Assembly: GCA_002398365.1 (NCBI GenBank)
Contig: DGYK01000005.1
Location: 1 to 49,569 of the forward strand
Origin: Flammeovirgaceae bacterium UBA5008
GTDB taxonomy: Bacteria; Bacteroidota; Bacteroidia; Cytophagales; Cyclobacteriaceae
Reading direction: 5' to 3'
Length of the DNA stretch: 49,569 nt
Numbering within the stretch: position 1 is the first letter of the stretch; each line of letters begins with the position of its first letter. Positions 42,201-49,569 of the stretch are shown piece after piece. Below the pieces are notes generated by a model. It worked only from the letters and a program-made list of their open reading frames with translations. It did not search any database and was not told the origin of the DNA. The position numbers were made by a program, and so were the translations under genes.

Positions 42201-42419
42201 AATGTTTGGAAACTCGGATTTGCGAAAGGTTCAGATTATCTGGTTGCTTCTTGCAATGATGGACAAATACGAGTGTATCCCACAGATACAAAAGTATTGG
42301 CAGAACGAGTTTGTCCGAATCTATCGAGAAACATGACCAAGGAAGAGTGGAGAGTATATGTGGGTTCTGATATTGAATATGAATCAACTTGCACAAGTTT
42401 GTTAATTAAGGATTACTAA
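39258..42419 (+). CDS. Membrane-anchored STAND ATPase: nSTAND1-like NTPase, one TM helix, coiled coil and WD40 propeller
   Basis: The 1053-residue protein begins (about 28-50) with NPFPGLRPFS...FFGREGQ, the signature of nSTAND1-type NTPases. Walker A is GYSGSGKSS (68-76), Walker B is FFLIDQFEELF (166-176), a SMRADFMGDC segment follows at about 213, and a winged-helix-like region extends to about 480. A single transmembrane helix (about 512-533) is followed by a Lys/Glu/Ala coiled coil (about 535-650). From about 700 to 1035 WD40 repeats are evident (SGHKAGVTDLEFSPDGKLLASAGLDRKLQMW). One membrane pass suggests the ATPase is cytoplasmic and the propeller periplasmic; orientation is inferred. 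The next gene starts 7 nt later. Confidence 0.92.
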   Translation: MLNYSVQVGAPDQQDSDLNYSSEKINFNPFPGLRPFSLDECHLFFGREGQADEILLKLSQNRSVTVLGYSGSGKSSLMYCGLIPMLYGGFMTQTGPNWKVIITRPGTSPIQNLTESIVDFLLTEGRIEEGDKQIHRSVISSVLHSGPNGLIEITRYIQSGNQENVFFLIDQFEELFRYKDSTAEGAIDESTEFVSLILATVDQTDVPAYLALSMRADFMGDCASFPGLTNLVNKSNYLVPQMTREQKRMVIEGPVAVGGGRISQRLVKRLLSDIGNNQDQLPILQHALMRTWDYWLVNREPGEPMDLRHYNSVGQISQALSLHANEAYEELNSQDKEIAEILFKAITEKNQESQGTRRPTKIRTVAELAAVPESKVIQVVDKFRQQGRSFLMPSYQVPLASESLIEISHESLMRIWTRLSTWVDEEFESARMYKRVSDASAMYQVGKTSLWRPPDLQLALNWQKKQNPTRTWAQRYDVAFERAIVFLDTSRITFEAELKNQEMLQRRMLRRARITNIVLGIALLVSIGFFFYGLINQIQMKKERQLALDAKALAEQQTQIAIKQKNLADEATKVAEQKTKELLEKEKQLLSALEETRAAKNFALAQAQEAKRQEQIAKESSLKERDAKEIAVLKTNEAEKNLVRANSLYYLTVAQSLEAKSENIDDKDLAGLTAMQGYLFHNKYGGKKYDPYVFRGLYYGLAKLTGYNYNAVRVPGGLKNKMFALAVSQNSERFFATGNDGRIVEGNYITQKASAPFYENKGQANRVLALSKDEKYLVNGNDSSDLQIFTVDALASDPKVITGHKGLITDIKFLPDNSGFISASSDRTLRLNQVTGQSKVIVTLPYALKSLDISADGNWIAGASASGKLILIDAKDYSFTEIATEASARILSVAFHPTEKIIAYGMEVFGDNKSVTKGLVKILDLNTKKVKELSGHKAGVTDLEFSPDGKLLASAGLDRKLQMWVVDHEEDLPVVMDNNNGNVWKLGFAKGSDYLVASCNDGQIRVYPTDTKVLAERVCPNLSRNMTKEEWRVYVGSDIEYESTCTSLLIKDY

Positions 42420-42426
42420 CAGAACC

Positions 42427-43533
42427 ATGTACTTTAAAAGATTCGTTATCTTCTTTACTCTCATCGTCTCTGTGCAGCAACTCCGTGCACAAGAAAATTG
42501 CCAGCAAACACTCGATTTAGCAAATGGCGAATTTGAGGCGGGCCGATTTTATGGCCTCCCTTCGTTGTTGAAAAGCTGTCTTGAATCCGGGTTCACAAAA
42601 GAACAGCGATTCAGGGCGTATTACATATTGGCGCAAGCTTATTTGGTTTTAGATGACCCAATCGGAGCGGAAACAAGCTATTTGAATTTATTGAAGGAGG
42701 ACCCGGAATTTAAACCAAATGAAAAAGATGACCCGATTGATATTGTCTATCTAAGCCGGAAATTCACCTCACGCCCACGTTTCACGCCTCATTATCATTT
42801 GGGAGCCAATGTTACTTTTCCTGGTATCATTCAAGGTATTTCTACTTCAGCATCCAATGTTTCCATGGCGAACACGCTACGTGTGGGAATACAGGCGGGA
42901 GTTGGAATTGATTGGAACATCAATGATAATTGGAGTCTTTGTTCAGGTATTTCCTTTTCAACGAAATCATTTGGTGTTACCACCACAAACATTGCCAAGG
43001 CAGATGTAAGCAACCTAATAGATCGCTCTAGTTGGTTGGATATTCCGATTTATTTGAAATACTCTTACGATTCAGGAAAAATTAGACCTTTCGGTTACGT
43101 GGGGTTGGCAGCCAATCTTTTGGTTTCTAGTTCTGCTTCGCTCATTTTTAATGATAACAGCACGATCTCAGCGCAAACTCGCATTGCTCAGGGACCCGAC
43201 ATTGATTTAAGTTTTAAACGGAACTTCTTCAATCGCTCTCTTATATTTGGAGGTGGTGTTAAATACAAGATCGGCAAGAACTTTTTGTATGCCGATGCAC
43301 GGTATATGGTTGGCCTTAATAACATCACAATTCCAGATAAGAACTTTTACAACTCAGATGGCACTTTATCAACCACACTGACTCAGTATCAATATGTAAG
43401 CGACTTTTTGCGTCTTGATAACCTGTCGATTTCTTTTGGTTACATACGACCACTCTACGATCCGCGAAAGCTCAAGAAGGTGTCTGGTAAGAATCTTTTC
43501 CGAAATCTGTTTAAGTCAAAGAAAAAGGCATGA
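42427..43533 (+). CDS. Outer-membrane beta-barrel protein with N-terminal TPR-like segment
   Basis: This 368-residue protein has a signal peptide (about 1-21, ending RAQ). Residues about 24-95 form a TPR-like helical unit (LANGEFEAGRFYGLPSLLKSCLESGF, then YYILAQAYLVLDDPIGAETSYLNLL). From about 118 onward it has amphipathic strands typical of porin/PorT-like barrels (HYHLGANVTF, GIQAGVGIDWNINDNWSLCSGISF, DIPIYLKYSY, RPFGYVGLAANLL, LIFGGGVKYKIG, YADARYMVGL). The final 25 residues are basic. It is part of a tight operon with the STAND ATPase (7 nt upstream) and the next lipoprotein (4-base overlap), so it may be the outer-membrane partner of the ATPase; this is inference. Confidence 0.85.
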   Translation: MYFKRFVIFFTLIVSVQQLRAQENCQQTLDLANGEFEAGRFYGLPSLLKSCLESGFTKEQRFRAYYILAQAYLVLDDPIGAETSYLNLLKEDPEFKPNEKDDPIDIVYLSRKFTSRPRFTPHYHLGANVTFPGIIQGISTSASNVSMANTLRVGIQAGVGIDWNINDNWSLCSGISFSTKSFGVTTTNIAKADVSNLIDRSSWLDIPIYLKYSYDSGKIRPFGYVGLAANLLVSSSASLIFNDNSTISAQTRIAQGPDIDLSFKRNFFNRSLIFGGGVKYKIGKNFLYADARYMVGLNNITIPDKNFYNSDGTLSTTLTQYQYVSDFLRLDNLSISFGYIRPLYDPRKLKKVSGKNLFRNLFKSKKKA

Positions 43534-44822
43534 AGGCTTTCATCTCCATTTTTTTAACGGCATTCTTAATTGGCTTCATCTCCTGTGAGTCATCTGAACC
43601 TGCGCCCAATAAAGATTACTTTTTGAAATTTTTAGGTAACGATGGCGACCAAAGCGGAGTTGACTTTGTTGTTAACTCGGATGGATCGGTGGTCATATTA
43701 GGTAATTCGAGGGCTTCTGTAAATGAAGACCAAGATTTGTATGTTGCTAAATTGGATGCTCAAGCTAAACTGGTTTGGGAAATTGTAATTGGCGAATCGC
43801 TTGATGATGATGCGAAAGACATCGAGTTGCTTCCGGATGGAAATTTGATTGTGCTGGCCAATTCCCAGATTTCTGACAGTAACAACGATGTGTTGTTAAT
43901 CAAACTGGATCAAAATGGAACGGAGATTGCTCGCGTCCGTCAAGGGTTAACGGAGTCGAATGGAACAACTCCTAAAAATGAGAATGCGAAATCGATCACT
44001 GTAATAAGTGATGGCTATATTGTTGCCGGAAGCACGAGTTCCATCCCCGAGCCAGCTGTCGATAAATCAGACTATATGTATATGCGCTTTCTCACAGACC
44101 TTTCTTGGGTAAGCGATGCAAGTGGTAATTGGAAGAACTCCAGTGGTTTCGGTAGTTCGTATCAGGGAGAAGATGCAGCTATAAAGGTCATTGAGAAGGA
44201 TGCGAATACATACTATGTTTTTGGGTACTCCAATTTGGATGATCTCGGCATTAACCCAACGGCAGACTTTAATTTTACAGTTTTTGGATTATCCGGTACT
44301 GGAAATCAATTTAGCCAGACTTTGTTTGCAGGTACTACCAATTACGATGAAAAAATGACGGGTTTTTCAGATGCATCGGCCCAATCATTGGTTGGCTATT
44401 TAATGACGGGTACTTCACAAAATTTAGTGGATGGAGATATATACTTGATCAAGTTACCGCGAAATTTAACATTTCAGAACTCCGACTTTATTGTTTCAAA
44501 ACAAATCGGCTTAAATGTTGGTAAATCAACCCTTCAACGCTCATTTAATGATTCGCCTGCCAGCGATAACTTTTTTGTGGCTACAGAGAAATTGAATGGC
44601 ACCTCGCTGGACATTTTGTTAGCCAAATTAGATAACCTTGGGAACCGTCTTTTTGAAGTCTCTTTCGGTAGTAAAGAGGGCGATGATTTTGCCGCCAAAG
44701 TATTGGAATTAGGCAATGGACGAATCCTGCTGCTTGGCACTATGACCATGGGTGGAGTGGTAGATGGCCAAAAGAAGATTGCCTTCATGAAATTGAATTC
44801 CGAGGGTAAACTTGCGCCTTAA
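43530..44822 (+). CDS. Lipoprotein with beta-propeller-like repeats
   Basis: This 430-residue protein starts with a lipoprotein signal (FLIGFISC, lipid Cys at about residue 19, then ESSEPAP). The mature part has six or so repeats of a G.D.G-type blade: DGSVVILGNSRASVNEDQDLYVAKLDAQAKLVWE, DGNLIVLANSQISDSNNDVLLIKLDQNG, DGYIVAGSTSSIPE... and later GNGRILLLGTMTMGG. They resemble the delta-60/SBBP-type propellers of secreted proteins. It overlaps the barrel gene by four bases (ATGA) and ends the ATPase operon; the large surface protein follows 92 nt later. It is probably outer-membrane anchored; the ligand is unknown. Confidence 0.82.
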   Translation: MKAFISIFLTAFLIGFISCESSEPAPNKDYFLKFLGNDGDQSGVDFVVNSDGSVVILGNSRASVNEDQDLYVAKLDAQAKLVWEIVIGESLDDDAKDIELLPDGNLIVLANSQISDSNNDVLLIKLDQNGTEIARVRQGLTESNGTTPKNENAKSITVISDGYIVAGSTSSIPEPAVDKSDYMYMRFLTDLSWVSDASGNWKNSSGFGSSYQGEDAAIKVIEKDANTYYVFGYSNLDDLGINPTADFNFTVFGLSGTGNQFSQTLFAGTTNYDEKMTGFSDASAQSLVGYLMTGTSQNLVDGDIYLIKLPRNLTFQNSDFIVSKQIGLNVGKSTLQRSFNDSPASDNFFVATEKLNGTSLDILLAKLDNLGNRLFEVSFGSKEGDDFAAKVLELGNGRILLLGTMTMGGVVDGQKKIAFMKLNSEGKLAP

Positions 44823-44914
44823 AAAAGGCGTGTTTTTCTCATAAATTGGTTACTTTTAAGGTCGAATGGTAATTATAATTATTGTTCGTTGGCTTAACCT
44901 TTAATCTAAGTAAC

Positions 44915-47900
44915 TTGAACTTCATTTTACGCCTACAACCTAAAAAAGAGACACTGCGCACAACAATCATACTTATTGCGTTTGTTTTAGGTTTTTTTAG
45001 CCTTAGTTATTCTCAAGGCACTTTCAACTCAGCTGCCACAGGTAACTGGGGAGTAGCTGGCACTTGGACTTTAACAAGTGGTACTGATGCTGATGGTATC
45101 CCAGATTCAGATGATGTGGTTTTTATCCTAAATACACATACAGTATCTGTAAGCGATGGAACCGGGACTCCTTCTACCCATGCTTGCAGTTCAATCACGA
45201 TTAATTCGGGTGGGATATTGAGAACGAATTCTGGCACAGTTATCAGAACTTTGAATGTCATTAATTCTTTAACGATTCTGGCGGGGGGTACTTACACTGT
45301 TAATGACGTAGGAACTACGAACACTCACTTTTTGAATATTGGAGGAGACTTTACTAATAACGGTGGAACATTCACTCCTCTTGTCGGTAACACTAATCTT
45401 CAAGTAACTTTTAATGGAACGGGCGCTCAATCAATCAATGGTACGGTAGTATCACAAAACTTCAATTCAGTTATCGTAAACAAATCCTCCAATACTTTAT
45501 CAGTTGGTGGTAGTACAACCTCATTAACAACTTCTGACTTTACGCTTAGTCTTGGAAATTTTAATGCACCAAACACTTTTACTACTACGGGTAGCTTAAC
45601 CCTGTCTTCAGGCGTATATACTGCAGGTGCAAATACTAATATTGGATTAAACTTCACTAATAACGGTGGCTCATTTGTTCCAAGTGGAGGGATTGTCACT
45701 TTTAATGGAACAGGTGCCCAATCTATTAATGGTACGCTAGCCACTCAATCATTTGCCAACTTGGTCGTTAACAAGTCGGTGGGAACCCTACTTAGCGTAG
45801 GAGGAAGTACTAACACGCTGAATGTTACAAATTTTACTCAAACTCAAGGTGATTTTACAGCGCCTGCCACATTATCCTCATCGGGTGGTTTTACACTTAC
45901 AGCGGGCACATACACGGCAGGAACTAACTTGAATGTAACCGGGAATTTCACACACAATGGGGGTACATTTACTGCAGGTACAGGTACAGTCACATTGAAT
46001 GGTGCAGGCCAGACGCTGGGAGGAACTGTCAGCACTACATTCAATAACCTCACCATCAACAATGGGCTTGTCACATTGGGACGAAATACAGCCAGTAATG
46101 GCACACTATCAATCGTTATTCCAGGTGCACTCGCTTTGAGCACATTCAATTATGCGAGTAATGGTCCACTCAGTATGAATGGGGCTACCATTTCGGGCAC
46201 CGGAACACTGACTTTGGCGGGCAACGCAGCAACGAGTGCAAGTGCAACTACTTCAACAATCAGTGCTCCGGTTAGCTTATCCTCAACACAGACGTTTACA
46301 GTGGCAAATGGTGCTTCCTCACCCGACCTATCAATAACCTCAATAATAGCTGGGGCCTCTGGTTTGATAAAGTCGGGAACAGGTGAGTTAACTTTATCTG
46401 GGGCAAATACTTTTACCGGAGGAACAACATTAGCTGATGGAATCCTCAATATCAATAATAGCTCTGCCCTCGGTACAGTGGCTGGTACATTTACAATTTC
46501 CGGAGGAACAATCAACAACACTTCTGCAGGAGCAATCACTACCCTCAATTATCCGCAAGCCTGGAATGGAGACTTTACCTTTGCAGGTACACAAAACCTA
46601 AATCTTGGAACAGGGGCAATAACACCAAATGCGAATCGATTAGTTACTATTAATGCAGCAACCCTTACCGTAAATGGCGTGATTGGCGGAGGAGGAGTTT
46701 CCATTACAAAAGACGGTGCGGGAACATTAGTGATTGGTGGATCGAATACCTTTACAGGTGGAGTAAATATAAATGCAGGAACCCTTCGCTTAGGGAATGC
46801 AGGCGCACTCAATTCAACAACTCCCAATGCTGTTACATTCGGAGCCGGGAGCACAGGAATACTTCAACTCAATGGAAATAGCGTTACAATTTCGGCTTTA
46901 AATACCAATGCAACTCTGGGTTCACCTATTGTTGAAGACGGTGTTGCTGGAACTCATACTCTTACTGTTGATACCCCAGGTGCCAACATCTTTGCCGGCT
47001 TACTTAGAAATGGGGGTGCAGGAGGAACTTTGGCAATTGTCAAAGCCGGGGCCGGATCATTAACTCTTAGTGGAAACAATACGTATACAGGGTCAACAAC
47101 TCTATCTAACGGTACGCTGAATATTAATAGTGCCACAGCGATAGGCACGGGTACATTAGTGATTACAGGTGGTGCCATCGATAATACGAGCGGAGGAGCC
47201 TTAACCCTTACCTCAAATAATCCACAATCTTGGAACAGTGACTTCACTTTCATAGGAACTCAAAGTTTGAATCTGGGTTCTGGTGCCGTTACGCCAAACG
47301 CAAATAGATTATTAACGATTAATGGAAACACCTTAACCATAGGTGGAATTATTGGTGGAGGCGCAATCGGAATATCAAAATCAGGAAATGGTCAACTGAC
47401 ACTATCAGGTGCAAATACCTTTAGTGGAGGCTTTACATTAAATGCAGGAACATTAAATATCAACAATGCATCTGCCTTAGGAACTGTTGCTGGAACATTT
47501 ACCATTAATGGCGGTACGATTGATAACACCACTGGAGGTGCTATTTCTACTTTGAATTATCCTCAATCATGGAATAGCAATTTTACTTTCGTAGGAACTC
47601 AAAGTTTAAATCTGGGTTCGGGTAACGTGTCTTTTGCTGCCAACCGAACAATAACCGTTTCCGCCAATACCTTAACCGTTGGTGGCATAATTTCCGCATC
47701 AACTCTGAACTTAACAAAACTAGGAAATGGTACTCTCAATTTTGGAAGCAATCCAGTTTCAATAAACACATTAGCGCTTAGTGCCGGAACACTCACTTCC
47801 ACCTCGGGCACACTAACCATTTCAGGTGATTTCACTAATTCAGGAACATTCAATAATAATGGCGGTACTGTAACCTATAACGGAGTTGTACCCCAGTCAA

Positions 47901-49569
47901 TAGCCTCAGTTACCTATAACAATCTTACACTTTCTGGAGCAGGTCAGAAAAACGCATCGGGCAATTGTACGGTTGCAGGAAACCTAACCAACTCGTCTGT
48001 TTTTGATGTAGGAAATAATACGCTTTCCGTTTCTGGTACAATTAACAATACAGGTGGAACGATTCGTTTTTCGGGTCCTTCGAATGGAATTTCTATAAAT
48101 ACTGGAACAGTAGAATATTACGGGCCATCTCAATTGGTAGCCACAGGCATTTATAATAACCTAACAATCAATCAATCGAGCGGTGAAGCTCTTTTAGCAG
48201 GAGATGTAACCGTAAATGGTGTGCTTACTCTTGCATCTGGAAGGCTAAATATTGGCTCATTCAATTTAATTTTAGGGCCTACAGCTTCAATCTCAGTCGC
48301 AGGTCCAACCGCGTCAAAAATGATTGTGGCCACCGGTGGGGGTGGCGAGGTTAGAAAAATATTTACGGCCAACGGTACATTTACATTTCCTATCGGGGAT
48401 AATACGGGATTATCAGAATATTCTCCAATTACGGTAGCAGTTTCTGGTACTGGATACAGCTCTGCATATGTAGGTGTTTCGGTGGTAGATGCCAAGCATC
48501 CTTCCAATGCAAGTGCAGTAAACTTCTTGAGTCGCTATTGGAATGTAACGCAGTCTGGAATTACGGCAGGAGCTGCGGTAGTAACAGCCACTTACGTGAA
48601 TGCAGATATAAGTGGGTCAGAGGCTGCCATGACAACAGCTGTGCTGAATGGAATATTTAATCAAACCTCTAATCCTTGGGTAAGATATTTAACGACTGTT
48701 TTGGGTGGAAACTCATTGACTACAACAACAGCGGCTCCCATAACTTCAGGCCAAACCTCTGTAGTAACAGCCATTACAAGGGCGAATCCTACGGTAAATA
48801 TTGTGGGAGGTGGAGTTTCATCTTGTAGCGGATCACCCGTTTCTTTGACAGCAAATGGCGTTGGAGATCCTGGTTTTATTTATTCTTGGCTGCCTGTAGC
48901 TGGATTGAGTTCTGCTGTGATTGCCAACCCTATCGCTTCTCCGACAACTACAACCGTTTACACTGTTACAGCTACTGACGGAAATGGAATTCAAGCATCC
49001 AACAACACGACAATAACGGTAAACCCATTACCAACATTAACAGCAGTATCGCAATCAGCAACAGTTTGTGCTGGTTCAGGTGCGCTGATTAACTTAACAG
49101 GTTTATTACCAGGAAGTACTTCAACCATTTCATATTCTATTAACGGTGTAGCACAAACACCAGTTGCTGGAGTTGTTGCCAATGGCGCTGGTGCGGGAAG
49201 TTTTACGACAAGTAATCTGTCCGCGGTCAATAACGGACAGAATTTACAGGTAACCGGAATTACGGTAACAAGCGCTACCCCAAATTGCTCCTCATCTTTT
49301 GCCCAAAACGCATTACTTTCAGTTAATTCCCCCGCTTTAATTACGGTTCAGCCAATTGTTAGCACAACCTTATGTGTTGGAAGTCCTTTCAATTTAAGTG
49401 TCACGGCAACAGGCACAGGCTTAACGTATCAATGGTTAAAGGGATCATCCAATATTACAGGAGCTACTGGAAGTACGTTTACGATTCCTTCAGTTGTTTC
49501 TACTGATGCAGGTTTATATTCAGTGGTAGTTACAAGTGCAGGTGTATGCGTACCAACTACTGCGACCAG
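44915..49569 (+). CDS. Very large secreted repeat protein, 5' part (runs past window end)
   Basis: A single open frame of 1551 codons runs from a TTG at 44915 to the window end without a stop. An in-frame TAA lies at 44876 and no ATG occurs before the signal peptide (LRTTIILIAFVLGFFSLSYSQ), so TTG is the likely start. After the cleavage site come a GNWGVAGTWTL motif, beta-helical repeats with NFTNNGG and NGTGAQSINGT, and three long autotransporter-associated beta-strand repeats (LTLSGANTFTGG...LNINN). From about codon 1150 Bacteroidota-type PKD/Ig-like domains appear (YSWLPVAGLSS, YQWLKGSSNITGATGSTF). A C-terminal type IX sorting domain would be expected but is outside the window. It is likely a cell-surface adhesin. 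Confidence 0.9.
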   Translation, partial: MNFILRLQPKKETLRTTIILIAFVLGFFSLSYSQGTFNSAATGNWGVAGTWTLTSGTDADGIPDSDDVVFILNTHTVSVSDGTGTPSTHACSSITINSGGILRTNSGTVIRTLNVINSLTILAGGTYTVNDVGTTNTHFLNIGGDFTNNGGTFTPLVGNTNLQVTFNGTGAQSINGTVVSQNFNSVIVNKSSNTLSVGGSTTSLTTSDFTLSLGNFNAPNTFTTTGSLTLSSGVYTAGANTNIGLNFTNNGGSFVPSGGIVTFNGTGAQSINGTLATQSFANLVVNKSVGTLLSVGGSTNTLNVTNFTQTQGDFTAPATLSSSGGFTLTAGTYTAGTNLNVTGNFTHNGGTFTAGTGTVTLNGAGQTLGGTVSTTFNNLTINNGLVTLGRNTASNGTLSIVIPGALALSTFNYASNGPLSMNGATISGTGTLTLAGNAATSASATTSTISAPVSLSSTQTFTVANGASSPDLSITSIIAGASGLIKSGTGELTLSGANTFTGGTTLADGILNINNSSALGTVAGTFTISGGTINNTSAGAITTLNYPQAWNGDFTFAGTQNLNLGTGAITPNANRLVTINAATLTVNGVIGGGGVSITKDGAGTLVIGGSNTFTGGVNINAGTLRLGNAGALNSTTPNAVTFGAGSTGILQLNGNSVTISALNTNATLGSPIVEDGVAGTHTLTVDTPGANIFAGLLRNGGAGGTLAIVKAGAGSLTLSGNNTYTGSTTLSNGTLNINSATAIGTGTLVITGGAIDNTSGGALTLTSNNPQSWNSDFTFIGTQSLNLGSGAVTPNANRLLTINGNTLTIGGIIGGGAIGISKSGNGQLTLSGANTFSGGFTLNAGTLNINNASALGTVAGTFTINGGTIDNTTGGAISTLNYPQSWNSNFTFVGTQSLNLGSGNVSFAANRTITVSANTLTVGGIISASTLNLTKLGNGTLNFGSNPVSINTLALSAGTLTSTSGTLTISGDFTNSGTFNNNGGTVTYNGVVPQSIASVTYNNLTLSGAGQKNASGNCTVAGNLTNSSVFDVGNNTLSVSGTINNTGGTIRFSGPSNGISINTGTVEYYGPSQLVATGIYNNLTINQSSGEALLAGDVTVNGVLTLASGRLNIGSFNLILGPTASISVAGPTASKMIVATGGGGEVRKIFTANGTFTFPIGDNTGLSEYSPITVAVSGTGYSSAYVGVSVVDAKHPSNASAVNFLSRYWNVTQSGITAGAAVVTATYVNADISGSEAAMTTAVLNGIFNQTSNPWVRYLTTVLGGNSLTTTTAAPITSGQTSVVTAITRANPTVNIVGGGVSSCSGSPVSLTANGVGDPGFIYSWLPVAGLSSAVIANPIASPTTTTVYTVTATDGNGIQASNNTTITVNPLPTLTAVSQSATVCAGSGALINLTGLLPGSTSTISYSINGVAQTPVAGVVANGAGAGSFTTSNLSAVNNGQNLQVTGITVTSATPNCSSSFAQNALLSVNSPALITVQPIVSTTLCVGSPFNLSVTATGTGLTYQWLKGSSNITGATGSTFTIPSVVSTDAGLYSVVVTSAGVCVPTTAT
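46378..46710 (+). repeat. Autotransporter-associated beta-strand repeat, copy A
   Basis: This coding repeat of about 330 bp begins at GTGELTLSGANTFTGG and includes LNINNSSALGTVAGTF, QNLNLGTGAITPNANRL and LTVNGVIGGGG. Copies at 47042 and 47380 follow the same order of motifs. Confidence 0.75.
47042..47370 (+). repeat. Autotransporter-associated beta-strand repeat, copy B
   Basis: The same motif order as copy A: GAGSLTLSGNNTYTG, LNINSATAIG, QSLNLGSGAVTPNANRL, LTIGGIIGGG. The stretch around 47258-47282 is nearly identical to 47599-47621 in copy C at the DNA level. Confidence 0.75.
47380..47705 (+). repeat. Autotransporter-associated beta-strand repeat, copy C
   Basis: Motifs: GNGQLTLSGANTFSGG, LNINNASALGTVAGTF (nearly copy A), QSLNLGSGNVSFAANR (nearly copy B), LTVGGIIS. 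The mix suggests past recombination between copies. Confidence 0.75.

Noticed and set aside
45013..49230. A row of minus-strand open frames rich in Val and Pro
   Set aside because: They mirror the Thr/Gly/Asn-rich codons of the large plus-strand secreted protein, which explains all of them.

Overview
The window looks like a piece of a Bacteroidota chromosome, most likely from the order Cytophagales. The basis is the gene families and their order: miaB, a sigma-54 activator, lptE, a helical-repeat protein and secG in one run; a TamL-type lipoprotein barrel divergent from a TrmH-family methyltransferase; a fused E1 alpha/beta 2-oxoacid dehydrogenase; and many secreted beta-rich proteins. Several promoters fit the Bacteroidota pattern of TTTG, about 19 nt, then TAnnTTTG. 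The assignment rests on recognition only; no search was run. No tRNA, rRNA, CRISPR array, transposase or phage gene was seen.

Layout. 1-4.2 kb: the 3' end of trpA, an exported M48 metalloprotease, an exported protein of unknown function and a DAHP synthase (aroF), spaced like one operon. 4.2-8.3 kb: a membrane histidine kinase with an unusual C-terminal domain, divergent from the E1 fusion gene. 8.3-14.7 kb: tamL, trmH-like methyltransferase, queuosine-precursor transporter, rnz, a STAS protein and purC, with a symmetrical octamer repeat array between rnz and the STAS gene. 14.7-15.6 kb: a gene-free stretch with a tandem repeat of 41-bp period. 15.6-21.8 kb: exported or lipoprotein genes, including an outer-membrane barrel candidate, an IPT/TIG plus kelch lipoprotein and a GH25 lysozyme gene broken by a one-base frameshift. 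21.8-26.6 kb: a CPBP protease, a small membrane protein and a POT/OPT peptide-transporter pair.

26.7-34 kb: on the minus strand, a TerB-like protein, groES-groEL and the miaB to secG run. A good sigma-54-type -24/-12 sequence lies before groES, and a sigma-54 activator gene lies 2 kb away. 34-35.9 kb: gamma-carbonic-anhydrase-like protein, an acidic hypothetical protein and an OmpH/Skp chaperone.

36-49.6 kb is the most distinctive part. It carries a nucleotide-translocase-like membrane protein fused to HEAT repeats and a cyclic-nucleotide-binding-like domain, then a tight operon of a STAND ATPase (nSTAND1-type NTPase, one transmembrane helix, coiled coil, WD40 propeller), an outer-membrane barrel protein and a lipoprotein beta-propeller. 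A very large secreted repeat protein follows, with a TTG start, and runs off the window end. I propose, as inference only, that the STAND operon is an envelope-spanning sensing or surface-assembly module. Genes are packed densely elsewhere, with several ATGA overlaps and overlapping convergent 3' ends.
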